64,000 nt of DNA from Sternotherus odoratus (lineage: Eukaryota > Chordata > Testudines > Kinosternidae), in NCBI GenBank assembly GCA_032164245.1, contig JAVMKO010000001.1, positions 293,185,041 through 293,249,040 on the forward strand, read 5' to 3'. Under the pieces are notes generated by a model, which had not been told where the DNA came from, made no database searches, and saw only the letters and a program-made list of their open reading frames with translations. Position numbers and translations under genes: made by a program. This document shows positions 44,723 through 57,547 of the stretch, in pieces; position 1 is the first letter of the stretch, and each line of letters begins with the position of its first letter.

Positions 44723-45196
44723 CAGAGCTTTTCAAACTGGTCCGTGGGCTCCATTCAGGTGGTCCGCGGATGGTTCTCTCTAAGGTTTGTGCCTGGGCAG
44801 CGCACTCCAGAGAATGAAGGGCCACCCACCACTAATTAGTTGCCTGGACCCTGGAAAAGATGCACATGTAAGGTGAAGTGCTGCCTTTGGGGAGAATAGG
44901 GGGTAGGTGGGAAAGGGTAGGGGGTGAATAAGTGAATGGGGGGAATTTGGGACATGCAGGGCTACAGTGGCATTAGAAAGGTAAGACTACTGATATTAAA
45001 ATATGGGTAGTGTGCTTTTATTTGTAGAACAAAAAATGTTTATTATTAAGGGTTTTTTTATATAGCATTTTTATCCAAAGTGCTTTACAATAGTTAGCTA
45101 ACAGTACAAACAACATTTGGAAAGATCATTAAGTGGTCCACCGAGACCCTCAGCAATGTTCAAGTGGGCCACAAAAAAAAGCTTTGAGAACCACTG
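44723..45196. mobile_element. hAT-type MITE
   Basis: The termini CAGAGCTTTTCAAACTGGTC and the inverted GCTTTGAGAACCACTG flank 474 bp. The octamers GGCTAAGT (44715-44722) and GGCTAAGC (45197-45204) form the target duplication with one change. Confidence 0.9.
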
Positions 45197-45699
45197 GGCT
45201 AAGCCGTAGAGAACCCACACTCCAAAGCATCTATGTTCTCACTCTCTGGTTTGTGAGCTCCATAGGTAAGATTAGCAGGTTATAAACTCCTTGCTGGATT
45301 AACTGGCCAGGCAACAAGGTAATGGTCATTAAACCCTATGATTTAACCCTTGCTGGAGCTGGATACACCCTTTCAGTAGTGAGTTTTCTTTCCAGGGATC
45401 ACTATATGCTTCCAACACTGCCAAAGAGTTAGGAAGACTGCTCCAAACTTCAATCTGACAGCATCACAATAACTCACTGCAGAGCTTGCGCTTTTCAAAG
45501 CTCCATTCTTGTGTCCCATGAAGTTCAAGCATCTCCAAAAGACAATCTTTTGCCACTGATTTTACCCAGGGATTCCTAACCCTTTTTCATCCACAGTCCC
45601 AAACTTTCTCCTCAGTGAGGATGCAAGATTGTAGAGAATGAGGCTCTAAGATTAACTAATTTAGAGTCTAAGATCAGGGAGTGATCTCTCTCCTGCCAT

Positions 45700-45960
45700 C
45701 CATCACCCCCCTCTGACAGACAGAGGCTAGGGACACCATTCCTTACTCATCCTGGCTAATAGCCATTAATGGTCTTAACCTCCATGAATTTATCCAGTTC
45801 TCTTTTAAACCCTCTTATAGTCCTAGCCTTCACAGCCTCCTTAGGCAAGGAGTTCCTCAGGTTGACTATACGCCGTGCGAAGAACTTCCTTTTATTTGTG
45901 TTAAACCTGCTGCCTATTAATTTCATTTCGTGGCCCCTAGTTCTTATATTATGGGTGGGG
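45700..45960 (-). mobile_element. CR1-type fragment, reverse
   Basis: The text 'aggctagggacaccattcct', 'tggctaatagccattaatgg', 'ggcaaggagttcctcaggtt' and 'aaacctgctgcctattaatt' belongs to the turtle CR1 3' region. The 70-aa open frame here is repeat-derived. Confidence 0.85.
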
Positions 45961-47785
45961 GTAGGGATCTTGTCATTTTAAAAATCTGCAAAGCAACAAG
46001 CTTAGTTACATTGCTGTATAAGTTCCCAATCTTGCAAGTGACTGTGGGGTTGCAATGCTGTGCGCCTCTTGAGATCAGTGTTGAGTATTAGCTGTTTAGT
46101 TATATTGTATTAATAATAATACAATAGAAATAATTAACCGATGTTCTTCAGATGTTTAACATTAATAATCCCATGTGAATAAGGCAAGCAAGATTTGGCT
46201 TCTAGAGCAAGGTAAAAAGAAAACGGGCAGATGGGCCTTTGTTACTCGTTGATTAAACAGACAACAATTAAAAAGGGGGGGGGGCTTAGCTTTTAAGTAT
46301 TTTAATCATGGAAGGTGCAGAATTAAGGGGGGCTTATTGGGATGAGGGATGCAAAATGCTTTTCAAATAATTTTTGGGGGTGGTGGTTGCAGAATAATGG
46401 CCGATGAGCCGTGAGTGTTTTTGCAAAGACCCCTTCTGCTAGCAGAACTCTGCCAGCGCTGCACGTGCTAGCCTGCTGGGTAGGGAGACGAGAACAGCCA
46501 ATCGCTTTGAAAGTAAACAGCTCAGGCAGCTGGGAGTGGGCGTGGGCAGTAGGCACTGGCTGCTGAATCAGAGCACGGGTGCCTGCCCCGCTGCTGCCAC
46601 ACAAGCCCCTGCAGCTCCGTGTTGCCCCTGCTTTCAGCTGCCTGAGAGCAGATCTTTGTGGACATTGCAGTAGAAACGTTTTCCCCACTGTGCAGGATTC
46701 GAAGAGGTGTTTAAAATCAGCCACGGGGGAAGAATGGGTGGTTTTGAATGAGAGAAGGTTAAAGGAGACAGTCTGTGAAATCCAGATTCACACGCCTTTC
46801 CCAGCAATCAGGGACATCTCGGCCTTGTCTAATCTCTTGGGAGTAGTAGCTTGGCGAAAAGAAGCTAGACAATTGGTTACCTGGACTAGTATTGTTTGCA
46901 GCTTCAGATCCATGTGGCAAGCAAGGCACAAGGGGACCCTGCTCAGCCACAACTCATGGGCCAGCCAAGAACTGCCCTAATGATTTATGGGGACCCTGAG
47001 CGATTGGAAGGGGCGGAATCAGCCTGTGAATTGCCTCCCCATCTGGCCTGTTACTGGAAGGGCTGGGAGGACCAGAACGCTTCCTTCTGTCTGATCCTGT
47101 TGGTGAGTGATACAAGGGGAACTTGTGAGTAACAATCTGCATTGGATACAGGGTACACAAAAGAGCAGGCCTGGCCTAATTTCCCTGAAACCGGGACTAC
47201 AGGGGGAGGCAAGCAGCTTGCAACCTGACGTCTCTGCCTCCCACACTCTGCAAAAGGAACTTGTGGTTGGGTCACTTGGGTGGGCTGTATATGACAGCTC
47301 AGAGCCCAATTTCCTCGTCCCCACCACCCCACCCCACAAAGGACCACCTGGGGAGGCAAATCTCTCCTGGCACCTTGGAACTCTAGGCATCATTAGGTCT
47401 GCACTGACTGGTTTGCATTTTTCAGGCTCAGTCCATGGAGGCCGTGTGGCTGGCTTTGCCATGCAGTCAGAACAGCAAGTTGCCTGGGATGAGAAGATTT
47501 GGAAAGTGATTTAGGAACCCAAACATGCAGGTAGGTGTCTAGTGAGATTTTCAAAAGCACCCAAGTGCCCGATTTCCATTGATTGCGTGCACAGTTCCTT
47601 TAAAACTCTGGCTCTTAGGGGCTAGTGAGGGGCATTCGTTTGAGTCTGCCTAACTGCAAAAATACCCCCCCACTGGCCTGGCAGGGTAACTTTAGTTGTA
47701 GAAAGAGAACACTTCCCAACTCAATCCCAGGGTTGGCTCTGGGTAGCACCGTAGGGTGCCCATAAAGGGTCAGAGCCTTCTAAAT

Positions 47786-48127
47786 CAGCAGTTCTCCACC
47801 GGGGGAAGGTCCGAGGCCCCTGGGAGGCTGCGAGCAGGATTCAGGGGGTCGGCCAAGCAGGGTCGTCATTAGACTCACTGGGGCCCAGGGCAGAAAGCTG
47901 AAGCCACACCACCCTGAGCGCCACCACCTGGGGCTGAAGCCGAAGCCTGACCAGTTTAGCTTCATGAGGTTTCTTGTGGTGTGGGGCCCTGGGCAATTGC
48001 CCTGCTTACTACTCCTAATACAGGCCTTGGCTTTTATATGAAGAAAAACAGTTGTGGTACAGGTGGGCCCTGGAGTTTTTATAGCATGTTGGTTGGGCCT
48101 CAGAAAGAAAAAGGTTGAGTACCCTTG
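47786..48127. mobile_element. hAT-type element A (first of a tandem pair)
   Basis: The left end CAGCAGTTCTCCACC and the right end AAAGGTTGAGTACCCTTG are diverged inverted repeats. Duplicates TTCTAAAT lie at 47778-47785 and 48128-48135. Confidence 0.88.
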
Positions 48128-48135
48128 TTCTAAAT

Positions 48136-48743
48136 GGGGGGTGGGCAAACCTTTTGACCTGAGGGCCACACGGCGTTGTGAAACAGTATGGAGGGCCGGG
48201 TAGGGAACGCTGTGCCTCCCCAAATAGCCTGGCCCCCATCCACTCCCTCCCACTTCCCGCCCCTGACTGCCCCCTTCAGAAAACATCAACCCATCCAACT
48301 GCCGTGCTCCTTGTCCGCTTACCGCCCCCTCCAGAGACTCCCCACCCCTAACCACCCCCTGGTACCCCACTCCCCTATTTAAGCCCTGCTGCTCCTTGTC
48401 ACCTGATTGCCCCCTCTAGTGACCTCACCCCCAACCACACCCAGGACCCCACCCTCTATCCAATCCCCCCTGCTTCCTGATTACCCCCTCTAATGACTCA
48501 CCCCCTATCCAAGTTCCCTGTCCCCTGACTGCCCCCTCTAGTGACCCCACCTGCCCCTGGAACCCCACCCCCTATTCACCCCTCCCGCTCCCTCTCCCCT
48601 GACCGCCCTTCCCCCGAGTCTCTGCTCAATCCCGCCACCTCCTGCTCCCTGTCCCCTGACTGCCCCCCCCGGGAGTTCGGGGGCTGGGAAGGGCAGTCCC
48701 GCGGGCTGGATGTGGCCCACGAGCTGTAGTTTGCCCACCTCTG
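48136..48743. mobile_element. hAT-type element B (second of a tandem pair)
   Basis: The left end GGGGGGTGGGCAAACCTTTT (CAG mutated to GGG) pairs with an inverted AGTTTGCCCACCTCTG. Duplicates TTCTAAAT lie at 48128-48135 and 48744-48751. The centre is a C-rich degenerate array of 'cccctgactgccccctctag'-like units. Confidence 0.9.
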
Positions 48744-48975
48744 TTCTAAATGCTGTCCCAGCTTCAGATGGACAGAGCCAAGCTGGAGCTCTGTTGGAAC
48801 AGGGGCTCCCAGCCCAGATACTGTTGCTCTGGCTGTTGGAGAGGGTGGTGGAGCAACCTAAAAATTCAGCATCCTACGTGGCCGTCCTGTCCGTGTGGCT
48901 TACTTGTAATGTTGATTTTGTCCCCCCCCCCCCCCAATAATTATCTGGGGCACATAATACCTCCAGCCATGGAGG

Positions 48976-49356
48976 CAGGGCCGGCGACAGGGGGGTACAA
49001 CGGGTACAGCTGTACTGGGCCCCGGACTTAAGGGGGGGCCCTTAAATCTGGGGCAGGCCCGGTATGCAGCTGTACCCCCTTGTCGCGGGGCTTTTGAGCA
49101 AGGCGCGGCTCCAGGCAGCCGCTGCAGCGCTCATCAGCCCCCTCCCCCGGCACCCAGCAGCCTCCTCCCGCCCCCCTTTGCTTCTCCCGGCCGGGCCACG
49201 CGGCCAGAGCTCATGCGGGGGTTGGGCCCCGTGGGCGGCGGGAGACCAGCCGGGGGTGGGGGGCCTGCAGGCGGGGGGCCACGGGCGGCGGGAGACCAGG
49301 GGTGGGGGCCCACACGATCTGTGTACGGGGCCCCAAAATTCCTGTCGCCAGCCCTG
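48976..49356. mobile_element. hAT-type MITE with exact 8-bp duplication
   Basis: The termini CAGGGCCGGCGACAGG and the inverted CCTGTCGCCAGCCCTG flank 381 bp. Duplicates CATGGAGG are exact at 48968-48975 and 49357-49364. The overlapping open frames of up to 171 aa across this GC-rich element are artefacts. Confidence 0.95.
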
Positions 49357-49727
49357 CATGGAGGCAGGGAAGAGCGAGTGCCTCCCAGGGCTAAAGCAGG
49401 GGAAAGAAAGGGTAGAGAGAGTTCCTGGGGGGAAGGAAGAGGAAGCTCCTGCTGGGATAGTGGGGGCAGTGATCTCTTCCTGGGGCCAGGTGGGGAGGGG
49501 GGAGAGCAAGCTCTTGGGGGGGGGGGGGCACAGAAAGTGCCCTTCCAAAAGGGGTTAAATTTAAATTCCTGCGCATGCCCCTGGTGCTTTGTAACTTGAG
49601 AACCACGGTGTAAAGCACTATGAAAGTGTTTTCTTCTTCTTCCTTGCATTCATCCCATCACCTGGGGTCCACTCTGAGTCCTTTCCCCACACAAGTGCTG
49701 AGTATGGTTCCTTATTCATTGACATAA

Positions 49728-49850
49728 TAAGCTCTTTGGGGTGGGGAACCATCTTTTTGGCCTGTTTGGTCCGCACCTAGTACAATGGGATCCTGGTCCA
49801 ATACTGGTGTGTTTAGGTGCCACATTACTGCAAGTAATAAATAATAGTTA
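49728..49850 (+). repeat. L2/MIR-type 3' tail
   Basis: The text 'taagctctttggggtgggga', 'acctagtacaatgggatcct' and 'ttaggtgccacattactgca' ends in 'agtaataaataata'. Confidence 0.7.
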
Positions 49851-50209
49851 TTGACTTCAGAGGGATTAGTGTGTACTCCATTCCTCTTGGGATCAGGCCC
49901 TAACTGGGGGAGGAGGGGGGGGGGAATGGACTCCTGGAGCTCAGTGTGATGGTGGATGACAAGAAAAACGTTACTGATTATATATGTTTGTATGGTGCGG
50001 CTATTATGAAAATTTGGGGGGTCTGTGCTATGAGGACTCTTGGTTTAGGGCAGCACTTTTGAACAGAGCAACACCTCACATTCATCATGGAAGTGTGAAA
50101 TCCAGCTGTGACTTTCCTTTGTTAGTGAGGTCACGGCAGCCTCAGGCTGTGTGTTAATGAGTAATATGAACACTATGCCTTTCTACTGTGATGTGCACTG
50201 AAGGATCTG

Positions 50210-50280
50210 AAACACTAGGTAAGTATCGTTAGCCCTGTTTTACAGAAAAGGAAACAGGGCAGTTATGAAGCTCGCAGGTT
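50210..50280 (-). repeat. MIR/CORE-SINE fragment, reverse
   Basis: The text 'agccctgttttacagaaaag' followed by 'gaaacagggcagttatgaag' is a reverse MIR core. Confidence 0.6.
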
Positions 50281-51139
50281 GATACAACCGGTGCAGACCC
50301 ATTTATAGAAGAGAGGGAGTCCTAATACCCAATCGTGTGCTCTGAACAACGACCACATGCTCGCTCGCTCCCTTATTGTAACTGATGCCAACTCAGCTTG
50401 AGCAAGTGTTTAGTGGTTCATCCCATGGCCAGCAGGGGCCAGAACTGCTCCATGAAACGGGAGCTGTTGACCTGCCCAGAGACAAGGAGTCTGTCTGTTC
50501 CTGGGCAGTGAGGGATAAGCACAGGGATCTGGAGTGCAGAGGGCACTCTACTTCCCGGCACCACTTTGGTTACAGGTTATTGATATTGTGCGTCTCTAAG
50601 GAGATGGTTCATTGTCTTATGCATGAAATCAAGAGGGCCTATTTATCCCTCCATCTGGCCCGGTATTCAGTTCCCACAGAAGGAGCTGCCCCATTGAGAA
50701 GTTCCACAGAATAATTACATCAGCTGTTGCATTTTACTAGTGATCCGCAGTCACAGCCAGGTGCTCTTGATGGCCTTTTCAAAGCTGAATTTAGGCTAAA
50801 TCATGAGATCAGAGCAAGACTGTGTCTCCACCGCGATATTTGTACAGAACCGAGCGCACCAGGTGCTCCGTAAAATAATACGCGTTTCCTGACTAATGAT
50901 TGCTTGTCTGCCCTTGCATACAGTCCTAACATTTAGGCAGTTAGGTACAATTCTACTCACTCCCCTTCCCTTTTGGGACGGTTTTGCATAGTGTCTAAAT
51001 ATAAATTATGGATGGAGTGGCAATTTTGGGTATTTCAGAGCCTTGGCAGCGGTCAGTCCAGAAAAATATTCAGTGATTTGTTTCAAATATCTAAGCAGTT
51101 GGCAAAGAGCTGTAGGCTTGAGTGCAGGCTTATCAGCCA

Positions 51140-51245
51140 GGACCTCCTGAATTCTCACTCCAGCTCTGATTCCCTCTTCCACTTTGGGCATGTATCTGAA
51201 ACCCTCTGCCTCAGTTTCTTTCTCTGCCAAATAATGAAGATAGTA
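51140..51245 (+). repeat. MIR/CORE-SINE fragment
   Basis: The text 'cctctgcctcagtttctttc' followed by 'tctgccaaataatgaagata' is the MIR core on the + strand. Confidence 0.6.
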
Positions 51246-52959
51246 TTTCCGTAGTCCACAAAAGTGTTATTTACAGGGCTCTACCAATGGGGTGAATGTG
51301 GATGAAAACTGTGAGCTTGGGGGAGGAGGGGGGAGAGGACTGTTCTGACTCATTTGCAGGGGGACAGAAGATTCCAGGATGGTTGTGGGTGTAGCCAGTG
51401 TGGGGAGAGAGGAGCACTGCTGGCTCCCAGATCTGCCTAAATGAAGCACATGGTAAATGCCCAACGTAGACTTCCTGTGCTTCTGGATGGGTGCTAATCA
51501 ATCTACTAGTGAAGACTTGGGGGGGGGGGGGAGATTAATACAACAGTAAACTGCTGCTTTGGGGAGTTATCTGGGACTTTTCCCTTTTTGGTTAATTGTA
51601 TGGCCACGCTAGTCACTCACTGAATCTCTGTGATGGCCCGTCAGCCTACTGGACGGTCCAGTGATCAGGACACGAACGTAGAACTTGGGAGGCCAAGCTT
51701 CAGTGTGCACTGCCCATTGGCTTATTCACATTCCCCATCTCCCCGTTGTCCTCTTTGCATCCTAATTGTGTGGTCTGAGTGGTTGTAATTTTATACTGTT
51801 ACATTGAGTTTGTTTTAGTCTCTGTTGTTTCACAGAATGCAACTCAGGTTAAAAAAATAGAACTTGCCAAAAAAACCCCACCCATAATTATGACTTTACG
51901 ATGTACAATGGTGCAATGAAATTAGAAGAAATGTTAGGATTAATACTTGGTATGTACTCAGTCCAAAAGCCAGAGCTGCAGCGCGTGTATTCAAAGAGAG
52001 TCTCCAGTAGATGTCTCTGTTATATAGAGGCAGGCTTTGCTCTAGTTATTACCACAGATGGCAACATGTTCCCAAAAAGCAAAGCATTTCCCATTTACTG
52101 TGATAGGCCAGATTTGGATTTGCTACACTAGTGGGAATCTGGAGAAATCCACCAAAGTCACTGTGTTCAAACCTGATCTCTATTCCAAGTGGAGTTACTA
52201 GGATATTTCCATTGCTGGGGCTCAGACTAAGAGCTTCTGTTTGCTGCAGTTTGGTAGCTTGTGCTCTCTCCTCTTGTCTTTTATTCACTGATTCTGCTTT
52301 TCAAACCTTGCCCCTGGATCAGAGAGATAAGGCTGGTTGTGGTGGTGCATTGCATTGGAGGGCATGCTGGGAGGGGATCAGCCATTGTTATCCACCAAGT
52401 GTGCCCATATGAGGGAAACTTACTGTAACAGGATGCTGGCTAGGCGATCCAGGCCAGGACCCTGTTAGCCCAGGTCCCTGTTGAAAGGGGAATTCGTTGG
52501 GGCTGGCCTGGGAGGCCTCGCCCAAATCACCTGAAGGAAGGCACCTGTAGGCCTGATTAGTCAGTCTCTGATGTCAGTGAAACAGATGAGTGCGGAGCAA
52601 TGGGGTAGAGGAATTGTTCAGGTTGGGTGTCTGGCCAGCAGAACCTACTGAGGTTCTCCTCTGGGACTAAGATACACACCTTCACACAGCTATTGGGATC
52701 TTCCATTGAGTGAGAATGTCCTCAGAGATCTATCACAAGAGAGTGAGAATGTCCCCCGAGATCGTTTCCCTATGAGCATGGAAGATGCGATGCTCAGATA
52801 CTGATTTTCATCCAATATTCCAGACAGAATCTCTCTCAATGGACTGCTCTGCTCTTACCTGCATTTGGCCTCTCATCCAAATGGAACTGGAAACGGGAAA
52901 GAAGGTGGCAGAGCAAGGTGATGCGTGTAGTGAAATTTACAGCCAGAGGTGCCCTCCCT

Positions 52960-53420
52960 AGTGCTTCTGTGTTGCTGATCCACATACAGGTGCTGATTGC
53001 CTAGAGACAAAGAGTCTCCTTCAGCTGGTGGCATATGATGGGAAGTTGGATGGGATGGGATCTGAGTTACTACAGAGAATTCTTTCCTGGGTGTCTGGCT
53101 GGTGAGTCTTGCCCACATGCTCAGGGTTCAGCTGATTGCCATATTTGGGGTCGGGAAGAAATATTCCTCCAGGGCAGATTGGCAGAGGCCCTGGAGGTTT
53201 TTCGCCTTCCTCTGCAGTGTGGGGCACGATTCACTTGCTGGAGGATTCTTTGCACCTTGAAGTCCTTACACCATGATTTGAGGACTTCAGTAGCTCATAT
53301 ATAGGTGAGGTATATTGCAGGACTGGGTGGGTAAAATTCTCTGGCCTGTGTTGTGCAGGAGGTCAGACTAGATGATCATAATGGTCCCTTCTGACCTTAA
53401 AGTCTATGAGTCTATGAGCT
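52960..53420 (+). mobile_element. CR1 LINE, 3' end
   Basis: Hallmarks are 'gggtcgggaagaaatattcc', 'caggaggtcagactagatga' and 'ataatggtcccttctgacct', with the terminal short repeat 'agtctatgagtctatgag' at the 3' end. It is the most intact CR1 terminus in the window. Confidence 0.92.
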
Positions 53421-53639
53421 CCATGCTCAGCTTCCGAAGAAGCTTGTTGCTGATGCACTTTCGGGGTGGTTTTTAGGGGAATCCTATAGCTCAGTGGCAT
53501 GTCTTTTATCATCAGACTGCTCTAATGTGGCCTAAAGCAGAGCTGGGTCCATGAATGAAGGTCTAATTGTTACTGCAAAAAACAGCGTTCGGAGTGCCCC
53601 TAGAATAACCTACCTATTGCCCCCTTTATCTGTCTTTCC

Positions 53640-54600
53640 TAAGCGATGGGTCTCCAGGGTAGTTCAGGAAATACTTGAAGGACACGGATAAACAATTGAC
53701 ACCGACAGTATTCTTTCCAAAAACAAGGCACCTTTTTATTAATGTAACTAATAATCCCTTAAAAATGTAAAGAGAGCACAAATCCCATATTATCAGTTAA
53801 AGAGCATTTTAAGCCGTAATAACGTACAATTCAAATGATTCTCAGTGGATGTGCTCTGGAACAGATGGCCAGTCTGTTACAGATCGCTGAAAGCAGTTCT
53901 TCAATTGCACTTTAAGTTTAACAGATACAAGTTACGATGAACACACACTTATGCATCTTTATTAACCTACACGCACACACATGAATGTTATGCTATGCTA
54001 TGCTATAATTAAAGCTTGCAGGTTTACTCTGTCCACTGACTTCTGCTGCTTTTCCAGGTCTGTGTCTGTTCTGTTCGCCTCAGCTCCTGCTTCTCCAGCT
54101 GCTCCTCTCCTCTCTGTTCTCTTCCTTCTCAGCAGCTCCTAACCTCTGTCCATTCCCCTGCTTATCTCTCTCTCTCTCTCTTTCTCCAAGAGTCTGACTT
54201 TTATACTGTCCTGTCAGCTATCAGATTTTTCTATACATAATCATATTCCAACATTCCAAGCATTCCATTGGCTAACTCTTACATCATCCTAATTCACATC
54301 CTATTGGCTGTCAGTCCTCCTGCGCCATCGTCCGTCAATCATCGTTGTTTACCACTTTCTGTGACCTTTGCACACAGCACTCTGTGACCTTTGACCTGCA
54401 TTCAGTGGCTATGTGACCTTTAGCCTATTTTTGTACTGCACATGCTCAGACATATCATGTGACCTGCAGCTTCCAATAGTGGAGTGACTTTTGCTTGTTC
54501 AGAATGGAAGCCAGGGACCCAAAATGAAGTCTGAGGAATTTCTCCAGTATCAGCGCAAGAGACTAGCTGTCCTGGAAGACAATCCATGGCTTGAATGAGC
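53640..54600 (-). mobile_element. Possible LTR, reverse orientation
   Basis: On the - strand a TATA-like GGACAGTATAAAAG (near 54205) is followed about 470 bp later by AATAAA (near 53735) and a G/T-containing end. This spacing and polarity resemble an LTR promoter and poly(A) signal. Termini and target duplication were not identified, so this is tentative. Confidence 0.3.
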
Positions 54601-57300
54601 TCCCCTGGGGAAAAAGGGGTTGCGGTGTTGCCCTGAATTCGATGTTCTTTCCCATGAAATAGCTTGTCTTCATTGCAGTGCATTACACTTTTAGCCTGCC
54701 ACTGTTTTTAATAATAACGAGGTGTTTGTCTTCTTCTAATCTAAGCACTTCCAGGCAAGTCCAGCCACTTCTTCCGTAGGCGTGGACACTCTGCCGTGAA
54801 CAGATCAAAGATGGGGGCTTGGAGGAATGAAGATTGTGCAACGAAGCTCTCCCCCAGTGCTCAGACTCACTGGCGCTCTTGTGTGAGAGCTCCTGGGGTC
54901 AAGGAAAAGGCTGGAGCTTTCTCTGCTCTGCACGTCCTCCTGGCCTCCTTTTGCAAAGTGGCTGCATAAAGGCCCATGGAACCAACTCCCGCCATGGGCT
55001 CTGCAGGGAGTCTCAGTATCTGCTCCATTGATTTCATAGCATCTATCTGCTCATCTGCCCAATACCTGGCCCAGGGACCAGGTACGGGGCTCTGGATTTC
55101 AGCGTTCCTTACCGTGACATCACCTCCAGATGCTACGCAGGGGTATCCGTTTTGCTTTTTAAAATGTTAATGTGAATTTAGTGCAGGTGACATATGCTAG
55201 ATGGGCTGAATCCTAAATCAGAGACTGACATTACTCTACAGAATCAGCAAAACAAGCTGCCTTCAAACTGCCTTGCCAATGTGCTTCACCCTTCTCTCAG
55301 GCAGGCCACCTCTAGGACTGAGAGGGTGGTTTGGGCTCCATGACCCATTCACTCCTGGGTGTCTCTGCTGAAACTGCCAACAGAGAAGCCAGTTAGTGCC
55401 AGGTGTGGTGGCTTTGGTGTGGTGGACCCTTGTTCATTACGAATGGGACTGAGACTCTTATCTTCATGCATGGTGAAGATCTCCTGCCATTGTGGTAATA
55501 GGGGTTGTGCACCACAACAGTGCAGCCATCGGTGTCCTACAAAGGTGTCAAGTCCCTCCCACTCGGCCCTATGTGCAGTTAGTGGTCTATGTTGAGGATC
55601 AGATCACTCCTATGTATGTTGTTCTTCCATGGTGGCTGTTCTTCTCTTGTCTGGAGAAGAATTAACAGCTGTCACTGTGTCCACCTCCCCTTCCTAGTTC
55701 TGAAGGGTGTGGCACTTTGCATGCCTACTTTAGGAGGACAGGGTGGTGGGTGAGTGCAGAGAATCTCTTGCTGCCAGCGCTACTGCCAGGATCCTGAATT
55801 TTAAGAACTATTACGCTAAAGCAGGGGTGTGGTTGCTTTCCTGAAAGAAGCGTATATGAAGGATCGAATGCTTGTGTGAAAACAAATTGCCAAGTTATTT
55901 TAAGGACTTTTTCAGGGAGCCTCCATAAGAATGTTTCCAGTTTAGTATTTGTGTCAAGTTGCGATAGTGCCACACCTCCCTACCTGGCCTAATGGAGAGA
56001 AAAGGAGGGGATCTGTATTTTTGGTAAAGGAGCAGCAGGAAGAAAACTCCTATGCCCTGAGCTTGGATAATTGCTGCCATCACGGAGCTTTGCACTTATA
56101 AAATTTCCATCGTGTCACCCCTCACTCTGCCGCCTTATTCCGGCCCGTCACAGGAGCCGGGTGCTCACTGATAAATATGATAGGTGCTTTTCAAAGGCCA
56201 CTGCAGGAAATCCCAGTCACCACAGCTCCACTTGGGATTGTCAATTTTGGTTGGACTTATTCCTGGAGGTTTCATCACATGACATAATCTTTAACTCTAA
56301 GGACTCCAGGAGAATCCTGGAGGGCTGGCAACCCTAGCTCCACTCCAGACTTAGTTAACAAACTCTTTATTAATGACAAGTAAACCCACAAATGAACTCA
56401 TTCACTGTTCCTCTAGAGGTGCCCTCTTTATCCTCCCACGCATAGGGAAATCTTATTGCAGATCCGGGTTCAGATATCGTTCTCAGACGTTGCTGGGTCC
56501 TACATCCTCCAAACATGGTCTTACTGCCTCCTTCTCAGTAACTCCTGGACCCACAGTCCCCAGTGAGAAGAGTCTCTGGTGTCTTGAGAGTCCATTCCTG
56601 GCACCTTCAGCCAGGTCCTGGAACAGCCCACCTCTAGCCGGGAAGTCTCAGCTCTCTCTTCTAACAGACATCGCCCAACTGCCAGCACTCCATGGAGTAG
56701 GGGCGCCGAAACAGGGGAGGCCAAGGGCCACGGCTCTCTCACGTTTGAAAGTGGACAGGTCTGGCCCACTCACTTTTTGTCAGGGGCCTGGGCCCCTGCC
56801 CCTCCTCTTCCCTCGGAGGTCCTGACCCTCTGCCAGGCTGGGAGCTGGAGCCTGGCCTGGGTAAAAGTGGCCCAGGGAGCCTGGGCAGCTGTGGGGAGCT
56901 GCAGACCCTCCAATTTCCCTAGATGGGAGGTCTGGGGGTGGGGACATGGGACAGGGGCTGCTCTCGGGGCCGGCCACCCGAAGCAGGTGAAGGGGCCTGA
57001 GCTCCCCTGACTGGCTGTGGCTTCTGGCTTGGCCAGGGGGTGGAGCTTTGGGGGGGAAAGGGTAGGGCCACAGAGGGGGTGGGACCTCGTAGCCTCCCCA
57101 CTTGTAGGAAGAGTCTGTCGTCCTTGCCATGGTGGTGCCTTGCAACTAAAGGGACTTCAGAGTTATCAGAAGTCACATCAGCATCTCACGTCCAACTGCA
57201 GGTTTTATTTCCCACACCCCCTTACATAAACCAATTTTAATTCAGCTCAGCACCTAACACCATGGAATAACAACTGTGCTTGACTAACTTTTATTTCCTG
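54601..57300. other. Intergenic region, little recognised
   Basis: A likely TIR element tail ('cttattcctggaggtttcat' ... 'gagggctggcaaccct') ends near 56335. A GC-rich stretch with mixed open frames lies at 56695-57110. No gene is supported. Confidence 0.4.
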
Positions 57301-57547
57301 CCTCTGTTATATGACATCCGGCTATACCCCGTCGCATGGCCAGGGTCAGTATTCCTTGACATTAGGGGCTACTGTTGCTGTGGAGAGCCAAAATAACTGT
57401 AATGTCTTAGACTTTGTATCTGATCAGTTCTCTTCTCTGGGAAAGTTTGCAGATGACATAAAAATTGGCGGAGTGGTAAGTAATAATGAGAGTTCAGTTA
57501 TACAGAGCAACATGGATCATTTGTAAGCTGGGCTCACTTGAACAATA

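Larger units (their letters stand above)
43946..47777. other. Intergenic region, mostly unrecognised
   Basis: Apart from the hAT at 44723 and the CR1 fragment at 45700, I recognise little. A possible hAT end ('cagggattcctaaccctttt') is at about 45567. Open frames near 46323-47514 overlap in both directions, carry no domain and lack splice support. Confidence 0.45.
49365..52955. other. Intergenic region with scattered old repeats
   Basis: Only short, old repeats (listed separately) and a few G runs are recognised. No exon or RNA gene was found. Confidence 0.45.

Noticed and set aside
46323..47514. 133-147-aa open frames on both strands
   Set aside because: No domain, no splice signals matching a coding model, mutually antisense. 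A non-coding transcript cannot be excluded.
49042..49649. Cluster of six overlapping open frames up to 171 aa
   Set aside because: GC-rich hAT element and flank; open in five frames, so openness reflects base composition.
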